The notes: generated from the letters alone by a model not told the origin. 64,000 bases of DNA from Woeseiaceae bacterium (GCA_021773055.1 JAJFKV010000029.1:1-64000), one strand, 5' to 3'; counted from the first letter of the stretch, positions 33,418 through 44,436 are shown. Translations and numbers: made by a program.

Positions 33418-34067
33418 TTGGACCCCACTGACGATTCGCCTTCAATCTCGGCCGGTGCCGCGAATACAGCGACACGATTGGCATCAAAATAGCTTAGCGT
33501 TTCCCTGATCGCGTTGACAATGGCTCGCGGCGTAACGGATGCGCCGGTCAACTCATCGAAGTCGCCACCATCGCCCTTGATGGCCCATCGCGGTGCAGCG
33601 GGGTCGCGCAGGGAATGTCCATCAAATTGCAGTACCCAGTCGGATTTTGTTATCTCCACTCTGTCGCCAAGCCCCGGTGTTTCGCGGTGCTCCAGGACTC
33701 GAACGCCGGTTACAGTGCCATCCATTGCGATGCCGATCAGCAACCTGATCGGTCCCGCGTAGCCGTCTCTCGCTGATACTACGAATAATGCGGCGACAGG
33801 TTCTTCGCCGGCATAAACCCTGTAAATGATCGCCGTTTCTGACCCCGGAAGTTCGTGTGGTGGTGGAATCAACAACATTGACTCGGTGACCGGACTGTCG
33901 AAGAAAAGGCCTGCTAGCGCCGGCTGAAGATTGCGTTCCAGCCACTCCTTTTTGTTCGAAGCAATGCGTTCTGCGGTCAGTTGCCATGTAATCGCAACGA
34001 GCGAAGTACAAAACGCCGCGATAATCGCGAGAGTCATGCCGGTTTTCCAGACGGAACGATCAGCCAT
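33414..34067 (-). CDS. rsxG: Electron transport complex subunit RsxG/RnfG, covalent FMN
   Basis: A 217-residue protein with one N-terminal transmembrane helix (GMTLAIIAAFCTSLVAITW) and a periplasmic FMN-binding domain. GVRVLEHRETPGLGDRVEI and the flavinylation motif DELTGASVT (about 183), where the final Thr is expected to be linked to FMN by phosphoester, are intact. The covalent attachment needs an ApbE transferase, which is not in this window. The ATG has GAAG six bases upstream and overlaps the rsxD stop by eight bases; a GTG four codons earlier is an alternative. Confidence 0.93.
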   Translation of the reverse strand: MADRSVWKTGMTLAIIAAFCTSLVAITWQLTAERIASNKKEWLERNLQPALAGLFFDSPVTESMLLIPPPHELPGSETAIIYRVYAGEEPVAALFVVSARDGYAGPIRLLIGIAMDGTVTGVRVLEHRETPGLGDRVEITKSDWVLQFDGHSLRDPAAPRWAIKGDGGDFDELTGASVTPRAIVNAIRETLSYFDANRVAVFAAPAEIEGESSVGSK

Positions 34068-35124
34068 CGATATCTTCACTGACCGGCGCGGTCTTGTGGC
34101 CGATAATTGGCGGTCGGGTCAGGTAGTCGATAACCGGAACCGCCATATTCATAAGTAAGATCGCGAAAGCGACGCCATCAGCGTAACTGCCCCAACGCCG
34201 AATGCAATAGATCAGAAGGCCAATGCCAATGCCGTATACCATCCTGCCTCTGGGGCTGGTGGCAGCTGACACCGGGTCTGTAGCGATGAAAAAAGCACAC
34301 AATAGTGTCGCACCACTGAACAAATGAAATCCCGGACTTGCGTTAGAGCCGGGATCAACCATGTACATGATGGTTGCCGGAACAAGTAGCCCAAGCCCGA
34401 CACCGACCGGAATTTGCCAACGTATTATCTTCCTGACCAAGAGCCAAAATCCGCCGATCGCGAGGAAATTTCCGATCCACTCCCAGCCGCGCCCGCCAAA
34501 ATCTCCCATAATTGGGATGGTCCGAATCTCAGCGGCTGTGCGGGCGTTATTTAATCCTGATTTCATCACATCCAGAGGGGTTGCCCGACTTATCGCGTCA
34601 AACAATATTCCATCCGGTAGTGCGCCGGTTAGCGTGAACTGCAGCGTCTGCAGGATACTGAGCTGCTGATAGTCAAGGTCGCCCATGCGTGGCGCGACCC
34701 AGAGATTCAGGTGCATCGGAAATGCAACCAATATGACGATATAGCCTGCCATCGCCGGATTGAATAAGTTATAGCCAAGGCCGCCATACAAATGCTTCGC
34801 GACGACGACAGCGAACAGTGCGCCGGTGGCAGTAACCCACCAGGGTGTAAGCGATGGTAATGCGAATGCCAGCAGTGCAGCGGTGACCAAAACGCTGTAG
34901 TCGGCCAGTCCGGATTCGGGATTGCGGCCGCGCAGGCTGAGCATTGCGGCTTCAGCGGCGGCGGCGAACACGGTGGCGACCAGCAGATTCAGAATAAAGC
35001 CTGGACCGAAGAACCAGACGTGCGCCATCGCCGCAGGCACGAGCGCTGCGAGGACTTGCAACATGATCGACGGTACGCTCACTTCGGGTACCAGGTATGG
35101 TGCTTCGCGACGCTGGAATTCCAC
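34060..35124 (-). CDS. rsxD: Electron transport complex subunit RsxD/RnfD
   Basis: A 354-residue inner-membrane subunit with about nine or ten hydrophobic segments. KHLYGGLGYNLFNPAMAGYIVILVAFP-type residues (about 115-140, read as KHLYGGLGYNLFNPAM) and GATLLCAFFIATDPVSAAT in the second half are family signatures. The presumed FMN-linked Thr lies in DAISRATPLD (about 187), a variant of the (S/T)GAT motif that is usual for RnfD. The protein belongs to the sodium- or proton-coupled core of the complex and carries electrons toward ferredoxin or SoxR-reducing pathways. It shares one base with the rsxC stop. Confidence 0.95.
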   Translation of the reverse strand: MEFQRREAPYLVPEVSVPSIMLQVLAALVPAAMAHVWFFGPGFILNLLVATVFAAAAEAAMLSLRGRNPESGLADYSVLVTAALLAFALPSLTPWWVTATGALFAVVVAKHLYGGLGYNLFNPAMAGYIVILVAFPMHLNLWVAPRMGDLDYQQLSILQTLQFTLTGALPDGILFDAISRATPLDVMKSGLNNARTAAEIRTIPIMGDFGGRGWEWIGNFLAIGGFWLLVRKIIRWQIPVGVGLGLLVPATIMYMVDPGSNASPGFHLFSGATLLCAFFIATDPVSAATSPRGRMVYGIGIGLLIYCIRRWGSYADGVAFAILLMNMAVPVIDYLTRPPIIGHKTAPVSEDIDG

Positions 35125-36644
35125 TACTCGTCTTCCTCGCGTTGCGCCTTCTTGCGTTTGAGTATTTCGGCAATTGCAGATGGACCGGCTTTCTGTGCCA
35201 ACTCCTTCTGTTGCGTCAGTTCTTTCTCGCGTTCAATCAGTTCGCGCTGCAGGCGATCGTTGCGAGCTTCAAAGCGTTGCCGCGCACGTACGGCTCGCGC
35301 TTTCTCGTCGGCAAGTTCGCGGATTCTGCCTTTGGCAACACGGAAATCAGCCGTTAGCGGAATGTGACTCGGACACACCAGGTCGCAACAGCCGCACTCG
35401 ATGCAATCGATCAGGCCAAATTCACGCATCCTGTCCTCATCGTCCGCACAGGCGTACCAATACAATTGCTGCGGCAAAAGCTGTATCGGGCAAACAGCAG
35501 CGCAATCGCCGCAGCGAATACAGGGTAGCGTCGGGCTGGAGGAGGGCGTGTGTGACGACACCAATACGCAGTTAGTCGCTTTGACCAGCGGCACCCTGTC
35601 GGTTGTGACAGATTTGCCGGTCATCGGACCGCCGATGATCAATTGGTCTGCGCGGTCGGTGTAGCCGCCGGCCAGTTCGATGACGTCGCCGATGGTAGTA
35701 CCGATTCGCGCGCGAACATTGATGGGGCTGGCCACTCCGTCGCCGGTGATTGTCGTAACACGTGATATCAGGGGCTCGTTGCCTATGACCCAGTCGTGGA
35801 TAGCCGCAGCTGTGCCGACGTTTTGCACCAGGCAGCCAACGTCGGAAGGCAGGCCACCGCTCGGTACTTCGAGATTCGTTACGAGTTGCACCAATTGGTC
35901 TTCGCCACCGGATGGATAGATCGTCGGCACCATCTTGAGGGCGATTCTGTCGTCCTGAATCTCGCCGAGCACCTCACCAAGGGCCCGAATGGCTTCCGGT
36001 TTATCGCTTTCAACCGCAATGAAGCACAGGTTAATTTGCAACGCGTGCATGAGAATCTGTGCTCCGCTGATGATCTCTCCTGTGCATTCACGCATTAGCA
36101 AATCATCGCAACTGATATAGGACTCACACTCGACGCCGTTGAGTATCAAGTGGTCAATCGTGCAAGTACGAGCCTGCATGAGTTTTTGAGCAGTTGGGAA
36201 TACAGCGCCACCCAGACCGACAATACCGCCCCGCAAAATTATCGTGAGTAGATCTTCTGGCAGCAACGTAGTGAAGTTAACGGGCGGGTCAGCGCGCTGT
36301 ATGGCTTCGTCCTTCCCATCACACTCGATGATAATACATGGTGCGTTTTCGCCATGGCGGCGCGACACCGGCCACGGTTCGATAGCGACTACCTTGCCGG
36401 ATGACGATGCGTGCACGGGCGCGCCGAGTGTGCCGTCAGGCTCTGCAAGTAGCTGTCCCTTTAGTACCCGCTCGCCGATTCCGACAACAGGTTGCGCCGG
36501 ATCTCCGACGTGTTGCGTAATTGGCAGCACCAGTTGCGAAGGCAGCGGCACTTCAATAATTGCCTGGCGGGTGGATTCGGCCTTATTTCCTGGTAGCCGC
36601 AGACCGCCGTGTAGAGTCCCCAGGTCATAGGTAGGCGCACTCAT
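35124..36644 (-). CDS. rsxC: Electron transport complex subunit RsxC/RnfC
   Basis: A 506-residue peripheral subunit that carries the NADH/FMN site and two [4Fe-4S] clusters. The N-terminal [10 protein letters not shown] motif, the glycine-rich [18 protein letters not shown] (about 135) and [12 protein letters not shown] form the nucleotide/FMN fold. The clusters are [12 protein letters not shown] (about 375) and [12 protein letters not shown] (about 414). A charged, coiled-coil-like C-terminal tail ([20 protein letters not shown] and following) is shorter than the Ala-rich repeat of E. coli RsxC. It is coupled to rsxB (four-base overlap) and rsxD. Confidence 0.96.
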   Translation of the reverse strand: MSAPTYDLGTLHGGLRLPGNKAESTRQAIIEVPLPSQLVLPITQHVGDPAQPVVGIGERVLKGQLLAEPDGTLGAPVHASSSGKVVAIEPWPVSRRHGENAPCIIIECDGKDEAIQRADPPVNFTTLLPEDLLTIILRGGIVGLGGAVFPTAQKLMQARTCTIDHLILNGVECESYISCDDLLMRECTGEIISGAQILMHALQINLCFIAVESDKPEAIRALGEVLGEIQDDRIALKMVPTIYPSGGEDQLVQLVTNLEVPSGGLPSDVGCLVQNVGTAAAIHDWVIGNEPLISRVTTITGDGVASPINVRARIGTTIGDVIELAGGYTDRADQLIIGGPMTGKSVTTDRVPLVKATNCVLVSSHTPSSSPTLPCIRCGDCAAVCPIQLLPQQLYWYACADDEDRMREFGLIDCIECGCCDLVCPSHIPLTADFRVAKGRIRELADEKARAVRARQRFEARNDRLQRELIEREKELTQQKELAQKAGPSAIAEILKRKKAQREEDE

Positions 36645-37123
36645 ACCAGCGGTCTCATGCTAATACAGTCCACCGGGCACGGCGCGATACAAAGTTCGCA
36701 GCCTGTGCACTCGCTTTCAATGATGGTGTGCATTAGCTGATGGGCCCCGACGATAGCGTCGACAGGGCAGGCATTGCGGCAATGAGTGCAGCCAATGCAA
36801 CGTGACTCGTCGATAACGGCGACTGACGGTTCGACCGATTCGGCGAGCGGCAGGACCTCACGTCCGAGCAAGCTGGCCAGGCGTCGGATAGTCTCCTCAC
36901 CTCCAGGCGGACAAAGGTTAATTGCTGCTGCTCCGTCGACGACCGCTGCAGCAAACGGCCGGCAGCCGGGATATCCGCATTGTGCGCACTGTGTTTGTGG
37001 CAGCAGATCATTGACCTGTTCCACAAGATCGCCCTGGCTCGACGGCAAACGGCTCGCTGCAAAGCCGAGACCAATTCCGGCGATTAATGCAATGGCAGCT
37101 ATTGTGATGACGGCAGTCCACAT
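36641..37123 (-). CDS. rsxB: Electron transport complex subunit RsxB/RnfB
   Basis: A 160-residue ferredoxin-like subunit. One N-terminal hydrophobic helix ([19 protein letters not shown]) is followed by the Fe-S domain motif [13 protein letters not shown]...CPPGG (about 46-75), which holds one cluster. Two ferredoxin clusters follow in [16 protein letters not shown] (about 108) and [16 protein letters not shown] (about 138). It accepts or donates electrons at the ferredoxin side of the complex. It ends shortly after the last cluster, lacking the C-terminal extension seen in longer RnfB proteins. It lies 9 bases after rsxA. Confidence 0.96.
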   Translation of the reverse strand: MWTAVITIAAIALIAGIGLGFAASRLPSSQGDLVEQVNDLLPQTQCAQCGYPGCRPFAAAVVDGAAAINLCPPGGEETIRRLASLLGREVLPLAESVEPSVAVIDESRCIGCTHCRNACPVDAIVGAHQLMHTIIESECTGCELCIAPCPVDCISMRPLV

Positions 37124-37132
37124 AGCGCACAG

Positions 37133-37714
37133 TCAAGGACGGGCCATGCCGGAAAAACCTATGAACGCGAGCGACATGATACCCGCCGTCATTAAGGCTA
37201 TCGCGGTGCCACGAAAGGGTGCCGGGATATCGGCCGCGTCGATACGTTCGCGCATGGCAGCGAACATGACGAGCACCAAGGCGAAGCCAAGCGATGCGCC
37301 GAATCCAAAGAACACCGATTGTACGAAGCCCTTCGATTCCTGCACATTTAGGAGAGCCACGCCGAGCACGGCACAGTTGGTCGCTATTAGCGGTATATAG
37401 ATGCCGAGTACCTGCTCGAGTAGCGGGCTCATTCGGCGCACCATGATCTCGGTGAACTGGACGCTCGCTGCGATGACAAGAATGAAACCGATCGTGCGCA
37501 GATATTCGAGCTGCAGTGGCACCAGGACGTATTCGTGCAGTAGATAGGCGGTCGCCGACGACAGAGTCAGCACAAATCCGGTTGCCAGAGACATTCCGGT
37601 TGCCGCTTCCAGATTACGAGAGACTCCGAGAAATGGGCACAGCCCGAGGAACCGGACCAACACGAAGTTGTTGACCAGTACCGTACTGATGAGAATGACG
37701 ATAATTTCGAACAT
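37133..37714 (-). CDS. rsxA: Electron transport complex subunit RsxA/RnfA
   Basis: A 193-residue integral membrane protein with six hydrophobic segments, the same length as E. coli RsxA. The family pattern is clear: [19 protein letters not shown] with the cluster Cys at about 25, [18 protein letters not shown] with the second Cys, and [20 protein letters not shown]. RsxA and RsxE are homologous, inverted partners. It opens the rsx operon 16 bases downstream of metG on the same strand, so metG may be cotranscribed with it. Confidence 0.96.
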   Translation of the reverse strand: MFEIIVILISTVLVNNFVLVRFLGLCPFLGVSRNLEAATGMSLATGFVLTLSSATAYLLHEYVLVPLQLEYLRTIGFILVIAASVQFTEIMVRRMSPLLEQVLGIYIPLIATNCAVLGVALLNVQESKGFVQSVFFGFGASLGFALVLVMFAAMRERIDAADIPAPFRGTAIALMTAGIMSLAFIGFSGMARP

Positions 37715-37730
37715 TCCGCTATTCTAAGGA

Positions 37731-39740
37731 TTACTTGACGCGCATGCCCGCTTTTGCGCCGTCATCGGGTGAAAGGAGGAAAATATCCTCACCACCTGGC
37801 CCCGCTGCCAGCACCATTCCCTCCGAAACGCCAAACCGCATCTTGCGAGGAGCGAGATTCGCGACCACGATGACATGGCGACCAACCAGAGACTCGGGGT
37901 CGTAGGCAGCTTTGATGCCTGCGAAGACATTTCTCGTCGAATCACCGACATTCAATGTCAGGGCGAGCAATTTATCGGCGTCTTCGACAGGTTCGGCTTT
38001 TTCGATTCGAGCAATTCTGAGATCGACTTTCATGAAGTCATCAATGCTGATCATGTCATCGTCGTTACTGTCATCTTTCGGCACGGATGTGCTCTCCTGC
38101 GATTGCAGAACCAGGGCCTGCACATGCTCTGCTTCGACCCGGGTAAGCAGTGGTTTGAATTTATTGATTTTAGTGCCGAGCAGCGGCGTTGACGCGTCCT
38201 TCCAGCACCAGCTTTCTTCGCCAAGAAACGCGCGTGCGCCCTCGGCGACGGCCGGAATTACCGGCGTCAGGTAGACCATCAAACTGCGGAACATGTTCAG
38301 ACCCTGTGTGCAGACCAGCTGGACTTCATCGCTTCTGTTCTCGTCCTTTATCGTCACCCACGGTTTATTCTCATCGATGTATCGATTCGCCTTGTCCGCC
38401 AGCGCCATGACCTGACGCATCGCTTTCGAAAACTCGCGACGCTCAAAGTGCTGGGCGATAATTTCGGAAACCTCTGCAAATTCCGCGAACAACGCAGGGT
38501 CGGGAATCGAGTCCGACAATTGACCGTCGAATCGCTTGCTGATGAAGCCGGCGCATCTGCTGGCAATGTTTATGAGCTTGCCGACGAGATCGGAATTGAC
38601 GCGCGCAATAAAGTCTTCAAAATTGAGGTCGATATCTTCGATAGTCGGGCCCAGTTTTGCCGCATAGTAGTAGCGGAGGAACTGCGGATTGAGATTATCC
38701 AGATAAGTACGCGCCTTAATGAATGTGCCGCGCGACTTCGACATCTTTTGGCCGTTTATGGTGAGAAAACCGTGCGCGTACACGCTGGTCGGCGTTCGAA
38801 AGCCCGCCCCATGCAGAACGGCGGGCCAGAACAAGGTGTGAAAGTACATGATGTCCTTGCCGATAAAATGATAGACCTCGGCATCGCTGCCCTCACTCCA
38901 GTAGTCGTCGAAATTCAGACTGCCATCGCGGTCGCAAAGATTTCTGAAGCTCGCAATGTAACCAACCGGTGCATCCAGCCAGACATAGAAGTACTTGTCT
39001 TCGGTGCCGGGAATTTGAAAACCGAAATAGGGTGCATCTCGCGATATGTCCCAATCCCGCAATCCAGCCTCAAACCATTCGTCGAGTTTTGCGACGACGT
39101 TCTTGTCGAGTGTGGCATCGCTCATCCAGTTTCGCAGCCGCTCTTCATACTCGCTGAGTTTGAAGAAATAGTGCTCGGATTCGCGTGTGACGGGTGTAGT
39201 GCCAGACAGCACCGACACCGGATCGATCAGGTCTTCAGGTGAGTAGGTGGCGCCGCAGTTTTCACAGGCGTCACCATACTGATCTTCAGTCTTGCAACGC
39301 GGGCATGTACCACGAACAAATCGATCGGGCAGAAACATGCCTTCTTTTTCGTCATAAGATTGCTCAATCGTACGAGTGTAAATATCCCCTGACTCACGCA
39401 ATGCCGAGTAAATCGTACCGACGACTGCTTCGTTTTCTGGAGAATGCGTGGTGTGGAAGTTATCGAACTCGATACCGAAATCATCGAAGTCCGCGATAAA
39501 TTCCTTGCTAAAGCCTTCGGTCAGTTGCTCGGGCGTAATCCCAAGTTCTCTCGCCTTAAGCATTATCGGTGTGCCGTGGGCGTCCGATGCGCAGACATAT
39601 ATGCAGTTGTGGCCGCGCAGCTTTTGGAAACGTACCCAGATGTCGGTCTGGATATATTCAATCATATGTCCCATGTGCGGCGAGCCATTGACGTATGGCA
39701 GTGCGCTGGTGACCAGAATTTTTCTTTGTTTGTCAGGCAT
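37731..39740 (-). CDS. metG: Methionyl-tRNA synthetase
   Basis: A 669-residue class I synthetase. The HIGH-type motif is [11 protein letters not shown] (about 19), the zinc-binding insertion is [17 protein letters not shown] (about 145-161), and the KMSKS loop reads KMSKSRGT (about 333). The anticodon-binding helix domain follows. The C-terminal about 110 residues ([20 protein letters not shown]...[14 protein letters not shown]) are the Trbp111/EMAP-type tRNA-binding and dimerisation domain found in long bacterial MetG. The start was placed at the first ATG. In E. coli metG lies next to apbC in opposite orientation; here the pilT-kinase cluster is between them. Confidence 0.97.
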   Translation of the reverse strand: MPDKQRKILVTSALPYVNGSPHMGHMIEYIQTDIWVRFQKLRGHNCIYVCASDAHGTPIMLKARELGITPEQLTEGFSKEFIADFDDFGIEFDNFHTTHSPENEAVVGTIYSALRESGDIYTRTIEQSYDEKEGMFLPDRFVRGTCPRCKTEDQYGDACENCGATYSPEDLIDPVSVLSGTTPVTRESEHYFFKLSEYEERLRNWMSDATLDKNVVAKLDEWFEAGLRDWDISRDAPYFGFQIPGTEDKYFYVWLDAPVGYIASFRNLCDRDGSLNFDDYWSEGSDAEVYHFIGKDIMYFHTLFWPAVLHGAGFRTPTSVYAHGFLTINGQKMSKSRGTFIKARTYLDNLNPQFLRYYYAAKLGPTIEDIDLNFEDFIARVNSDLVGKLINIASRCAGFISKRFDGQLSDSIPDPALFAEFAEVSEIIAQHFERREFSKAMRQVMALADKANRYIDENKPWVTIKDENRSDEVQLVCTQGLNMFRSLMVYLTPVIPAVAEGARAFLGEESWCWKDASTPLLGTKINKFKPLLTRVEAEHVQALVLQSQESTSVPKDDSNDDDMISIDDFMKVDLRIARIEKAEPVEDADKLLALTLNVGDSTRNVFAGIKAAYDPESLVGRHVIVVANLAPRKMRFGVSEGMVLAAGPGGEDIFLLSPDDGAKAGMRVK

Positions 39741-39808
39741 TTTGGAGGTTAATCGCGTGCTGGTAGTGGAAGGCTTATTGGGCGCGATTATGCCACGGAC
39801 AGCGAAAA

Positions 39809-40870
39809 TTAATCGGTGTCTTTGAGCTTCTCAAACAGATGTTTGTTGTTGGCCTGCTGGTAAGCCTCCTGGGCTGAAACCCGGCCTTTGTCGACGAGTT
39901 CCATGAGCGCGTTGTCCATGGTCTTCATGCCGATACGCCCGCCACTCTGAATGGCGGTTTCCAGTTGGTCGAGCTTGCCCTGACGAATCAGGTTGGCAAC
40001 TGCCGGCGTATTGATCATGACTTCAAGCGCTGCGGCACGACCCGGACGATCGCAGGTTGGCAATAATTGCTGTGAAACCACGCCGCGCAGCGACGTCGAA
40101 ATCATCGTACGGATGTGACTTTGCTTGTCAGCGGGGAATGAATTGATGATGCGATCAACAGTCTGTGCTGCGCCGTTGGTATGCAATGTTCCCATGACGA
40201 GAATACCCATTTCGGCGGCGGTTACAGCGATGCTGATAGTTTCCAGGTCGCGCATTTCGCCGACCAGAACGATGTCCGGGTCTTCACGCAACGCCGATTT
40301 CAGAGCGCTTGCGAAACTGGGACTGTGTACGCCGATTTCGCGCTGGCTGATCAGGCAACTTTTTGCGCCGTGGACGAATTCGATAGGGTCTTCGATCGTG
40401 ATGATATGTCCCTTCATGCGGCGATTCATTTCATCGATCATCGCCGCGAGGGTTGTCGATTTACCGGATCCAGTCTTGCCGGTAACAAGAATCATGCCCT
40501 GGGTATGTCGGCACAAAGTCCGCACGACATCCGGCATATCGAGTTCATCGAGCGTCATTGCCTTGGACGGTATTGCTCGGAATATTGCGCCTATTCCGTT
40601 CAGATGGCGGAATACATTGACGCGGAAACGGGATACGTCCTCGATCTCGTAAGCAAAATCGGCGGCATCTTCCGCGTCGAATGCCTTCTTCGTCGTACCA
40701 TCCATGATTTCGCTCATGGCTTCCTGCACAGTTTCGAGGGTGAGTCTTTCTTCCATGATTGCCAGCAGGCCGCCGTGGACGCGAGCGCGCACCGGGTCGC
40801 CGGAAACGAAGTGCAGATCGGACGCGTTTTGCCCCAGTGCCGCTTGCAAGTATTTGTCAATTCTCTTCAT
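39809..40870 (-). CDS. PilT/PilU-family type IV pilus retraction ATPase (second copy)
   Basis: A 353-residue hexameric secretion ATPase. The N-terminal domain begins [20 protein letters not shown]. Catalytic elements are Walker [11 protein letters not shown] (about 130), the Asp-box region [14 protein letters not shown], Walker [13 protein letters not shown] (about 197) and the His box GTLHTNGA (about 225). The C-terminal [12 protein letters not shown] corresponds to the AIRNLI-type motif needed for retraction. It pairs with the preceding ATPase as pilT and pilU do elsewhere, but the two cannot be assigned by motif alone. The ATG at 40870 matches the family N-terminus; an ATG seven codons earlier would overlap the previous gene. 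Confidence 0.9.
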   Translation of the reverse strand: MKRIDKYLQAALGQNASDLHFVSGDPVRARVHGGLLAIMEERLTLETVQEAMSEIMDGTTKKAFDAEDAADFAYEIEDVSRFRVNVFRHLNGIGAIFRAIPSKAMTLDELDMPDVVRTLCRHTQGMILVTGKTGSGKSTTLAAMIDEMNRRMKGHIITIEDPIEFVHGAKSCLISQREIGVHSPSFASALKSALREDPDIVLVGEMRDLETISIAVTAAEMGILVMGTLHTNGAAQTVDRIINSFPADKQSHIRTMISTSLRGVVSQQLLPTCDRPGRAAALEVMINTPAVANLIRQGKLDQLETAIQSGGRIGMKTMDNALMELVDKGRVSAQEAYQQANNKHLFEKLKDTD

Positions 40871-40874
40871 TGTG

Positions 40875-41978
40875 TTACAGCTTTGACTCATCGCCGATGT
40901 CTATGATCGGCACGAGGCCAGTGTCAGTGACAAAGCGCTGAAATTTCTTCTTGTCATTGGCAAAACGAATCGCGTCGTCGGGATCGATTAACTTGGAATT
41001 AATCGCATCAAGTAGTGACTGATCCATCATCTGCATACCAAGATCTTTACCAGTTTGTATTTGCGATTGAATCTGGTGTGTCTGATCCGTTGTTATCAAT
41101 TTGGCAATTGCGCGGCTATTAACCAGTATCTCCAATACGGCACGGCGCCCGCGCCCGTCCGGTGTTTTAACCAACACTTGCGTGACGACTGCCTTCAGAC
41201 TCATCGCCAGAAAGCCCTTGGTCTGCTCGCGCAATTCGCCAGGCAGCGCGTCGATGATTCGATCTATGGTCTTTACGGCACCGGTCGTATGCAATGTACC
41301 CAGCACAAGGTGGCCGGTTTCCGCCGCAGTCATCGCCATGGAAATCGTTTCGGCATCGCGTAATTCGCCAACCAGAATCACGTCCGGATCCTCACGCATT
41401 GCCGACCGCACGCCATCTGCAAAGCTAACGACATGGGTACCAACTTCGCGTTGAATGAGCTGGCTCTGCTTGCTGGGATGAACGAACTCGATCGGATCTT
41501 CGAGGCTGATGATATTTAATGGGCGTGTCGAATTAAGGTGGTCGATCATAGCGGCCAGTGTTGTCGACTTACCAGTACCGGTTGAACCCGTTACCAGCAC
41601 CATGCCCTGATGAAAGTCGCAAAACTTTTTCAGGATTGGCGGTACATGCAGTTGATCCAATGTTGGAACATCGCCTGGAATATACCGAAAGACAGCGCCG
41701 TAGCCCGTTGCTTTACGGAATACATTGACACGAAAACGGCCGCCTTCATCAGCGACATACGAAAAGTCGAGATCGTTGCCTTGGCCCAGCACCTCTTTTT
41801 GTTTAGTCGTCAGGATTTCGAGGATGTAGGTCTCAAGCTCGGTGTCTGACAACTCTCGAAACTTGATGGGCATGAGATCACCGTTCATGCGCAACATGGG
41901 GGGTACACCGACAGCCAGGTGGATGTCTGAACACCCCTGTGCCAGACCCAGTTTCAAAAATGCGTCAATTCGTGCCAT
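40875..41978 (-). CDS. PilT/PilU-family type IV pilus retraction ATPase (first copy)
   Basis: A 367-residue ATPase starting ARIDAFLKLGLAQGCSDIHL. Walker A is GSTGTGKSTT (about 130), Walker B ILVGELRDAETI (about 197) and the His box GTLHTTGA (about 226), all intact. The C-terminal retraction motif is less typical (SRAIAKLITTDQ). A tail of about 25 residues (KKFQRFVTDTGLVPIIDIGD) extends past the usual PilT end, as in some PilU proteins. It sits between the HEAT-repeat kinase (7 bases upstream) and the second ATPase (4 bases downstream), so all three probably share a transcript. It would power pilus retraction at the inner-membrane platform. Confidence 0.9.
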   Translation of the reverse strand: MARIDAFLKLGLAQGCSDIHLAVGVPPMLRMNGDLMPIKFRELSDTELETYILEILTTKQKEVLGQGNDLDFSYVADEGGRFRVNVFRKATGYGAVFRYIPGDVPTLDQLHVPPILKKFCDFHQGMVLVTGSTGTGKSTTLAAMIDHLNSTRPLNIISLEDPIEFVHPSKQSQLIQREVGTHVVSFADGVRSAMREDPDVILVGELRDAETISMAMTAAETGHLVLGTLHTTGAVKTIDRIIDALPGELREQTKGFLAMSLKAVVTQVLVKTPDGRGRRAVLEILVNSRAIAKLITTDQTHQIQSQIQTGKDLGMQMMDQSLLDAINSKLIDPDDAIRFANDKKKFQRFVTDTGLVPIIDIGDESKL

Positions 41979-41985
41979 TGGTGCC

Positions 41986-44436
41986 TCAGATATTCAACGA
42001 GTCCAGCGCTTCAGTCAATTCATCCATTGATTGATGGCGTTTGGTCTTGTCGACTGACATTGCTTTCACGATGAGGGCAGCATAGTCGTCCGGTAAGTCC
42101 GGGTTGATTTCCTGGCAATGCTTGGCCTTGCCCTGGACGTGCTGGTACATCACCGACATGTGGTCGCCACGACTGTATGGTGGCACACCCGTGACCATTT
42201 CGTACATGATCACGCCGATACTATAGACGTCGGCGGTCTGATCGACTTTCTTGCCCAGTATCTGTTCCGGTGCCATGTATTTTGGCGACCCGATGACATA
42301 ACCGGTCTTAGTCAATTGCGTATCGCCACTGCTGGCGGCGGCGGCAACACCGAAGTCCACGATTTTCAGCAATCCTTCCTCGTTGACAAGAATATTGGCG
42401 GGTTTGAGGTCACGGTGAATGACGCCGGCCTGATGTGCGATGGTCATACCGGTGGCCATATCGCGCGAGAATCGTAGTGCTTTGCCGAGGTCCATTGGTT
42501 TGCTGTTTGGAATTTCACCAGACAAGGTGTGCGATGGGAAATACTCCATCGAAATGGCATAGCAGCCCTGCAGTTTCAAGAAGTCATAGATTCGAATCAC
42601 ATTGCGGTGCGTGATTTTTCGCGAGTACCGCAACTCGTGCACAAAGCGCTTCATCATTTCTTCATCGGAAGAAACATTCGGATTCAGGAATTTAAGAATC
42701 AGTTGCTCGTCGACAACTTCATCTTCCATTAGTAGCACGGTACCGAAAGCACCCTTACCGATTTTCTCAATATATTTGTAACGGCCATCGATGACGTCGC
42801 CGGGTTTCAGTTTCGTAATATCGAGAACCTGGGGTGCCGTCGGTGCCGCTGCGGGTACAATTTCGCCGTCGCCATCGGCGAGCGCAACAGCACTTTCATC
42901 TTTCGCCGCCTGCAGCAATTTCTCGAGGTCTTCGTTGTCCACGAGCAAAGTCTTGGTATTGCCAGCGATTTTCTCGGCGCGAATATTTTCTTCGACCACG
43001 GTTTCTGAGTAGCGGTCATCGAGACTCTTAAGGGCCGTGTCCGCCGCGTTAATAATGGTGTGTTCTTCCGACTGCTGTACTTTCTTCAGCACATTGCGAA
43101 TGGACTCCGAGTGTGATTCATCAGCAAGTTGTGCCAGAGCCTTGATCGCCTCGACCTGAACTTCCCGTTCGGGCCGCTGCAATAGCGGGAGAATCCTCGA
43201 TATGTGCTTATGGTTGCCGAGCTTGCCGAGTGCACGAACAACAACGGTGTCTGTCTTGGGATCGGCACCGAGCATTGATTCAATTTTTGGCAGTGCCTTT
43301 GGGCTGCCTATTTTGGACAATGCGTCAACGGCACGTTCCCGCACCCACCAATCGGTATCGTCTGTCGCCAGAATCAGGCCGTCGACAGCTCGGTCATCCT
43401 TCGCCGTGTTCAGTATCTCGATAGCTGTGCGACGGATTTCTTCGTCCTTCGACTTGATCAGGCTCACGACCGAATCGATAACCCTGGGGCCACCGATCTC
43501 GGCAAGCGCATCGCCAGCACGGGATCGAACCCACCAGTCGTCATCTTTGATGGCGCCGAGCAAGTCCTTAACCGAAGTTTCATTGCCGACTTCGTTCAGA
43601 ACTTCGACGGCAGCTCGACGTGTATATTCGGACTCATCCTTTAGTGCCGGCAGCAAGTAATGCACGGTATCCGGATGATTGACTTTTATCAGAACATCAA
43701 CGGCCTTTCCCTGCACATCGAGATCAGGGTCGAGCAGCACTTTGGCAATCTTGTCGATGCTAATGCTCGTGCTTTCGCGAGTGGCGAGGGCAGCTAGTGC
43801 GGCGCCACGAACCATTTTGTTCGGGTCTTTGAGCTGCATCTCAAGTGCGTGAGTAATCTCCTCTTTGTCGAACTTGGAGAGCAACTGCATGAGATGGATT
43901 TTGATGACCGGATCTTTTCCGCCCATGCGAGCGATCAGGTCAGGAATCATTTCCGGCTTGATGGTTTCCTGAATAATCTTGAAAATCGCCGCTTTTTCTT
44001 TGGGCTCGCATTCGTACGCATGACGTAATAACTCATGAACGCTCAGGTCCTGCTTGTGCACTCGGAGGATTTCAATCAGCGCCGCTTTCGATACTTCCGG
44101 GTCGTCGAAAAATTCCAGCAGCCCGTTTGCGTTATAGACGGTGCTGCTTGACAGAGCCCAGGCAGTTCCGGATACAACGCGTTCGTTGCCATCGGCGAGG
44201 CCTTCTTTGTACATGATCAGGTTCTTGTCATTGACTAACGAGCCGAGAATGTCGACCAGTACCATGGTGTGAGTCTTGTCTGAAAGGGCAAGGGCATCGA
44301 TGATTTTCGGCACGGCTTTGTTGCCGGCGCTTTTTAGACGGGTAATCAATTTCTGGGCAGCCGCGGACTCGGGGTCCTGCTCGGCGATGAGCTGCCCAAG
44401 AATCTGGTCGGAGCGGAATGACGCGATAAAACTCAT
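41986..44436 (-). CDS. HEAT-repeat Ser/Thr protein kinase
   Basis: An 816-residue cytosolic protein in two parts. Residues about 25-470 are consecutive HEAT-type repeats of about 31 residues, easily seen as DDDWWVRSRAGDALAEIGG and DTDWWVRERAVDALSKIGS. A linker precedes a Hanks-type kinase domain (about 550-810): glycine loop IGKGAFGTV (about 560), Lys in LILKFLN, catalytic HRDLKPAN (Asp 676), DFGVAAAA and APEQI, so it should be active. There is no transmembrane segment and no PASTA domain. It heads a probable operon with two PilT-family ATPases, suggesting phosphorylation or scaffolding in pilus retraction (inference). No partner phosphatase gene is adjacent. The ATG was preferred to a TTG five codons earlier; neither has a clear ribosome-binding site. 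Confidence 0.92.
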   Translation of the reverse strand: MSFIASFRSDQILGQLIAEQDPESAAAQKLITRLKSAGNKAVPKIIDALALSDKTHTMVLVDILGSLVNDKNLIMYKEGLADGNERVVSGTAWALSSSTVYNANGLLEFFDDPEVSKAALIEILRVHKQDLSVHELLRHAYECEPKEKAAIFKIIQETIKPEMIPDLIARMGGKDPVIKIHLMQLLSKFDKEEITHALEMQLKDPNKMVRGAALAALATRESTSISIDKIAKVLLDPDLDVQGKAVDVLIKVNHPDTVHYLLPALKDESEYTRRAAVEVLNEVGNETSVKDLLGAIKDDDWWVRSRAGDALAEIGGPRVIDSVVSLIKSKDEEIRRTAIEILNTAKDDRAVDGLILATDDTDWWVRERAVDALSKIGSPKALPKIESMLGADPKTDTVVVRALGKLGNHKHISRILPLLQRPEREVQVEAIKALAQLADESHSESIRNVLKKVQQSEEHTIINAADTALKSLDDRYSETVVEENIRAEKIAGNTKTLLVDNEDLEKLLQAAKDESAVALADGDGEIVPAAAPTAPQVLDITKLKPGDVIDGRYKYIEKIGKGAFGTVLLMEDEVVDEQLILKFLNPNVSSDEEMMKRFVHELRYSRKITHRNVIRIYDFLKLQGCYAISMEYFPSHTLSGEIPNSKPMDLGKALRFSRDMATGMTIAHQAGVIHRDLKPANILVNEEGLLKIVDFGVAAAASSGDTQLTKTGYVIGSPKYMAPEQILGKKVDQTADVYSIGVIMYEMVTGVPPYSRGDHMSVMYQHVQGKAKHCQEINPDLPDDYAALIVKAMSVDKTKRHQSMDELTEALDSLNI

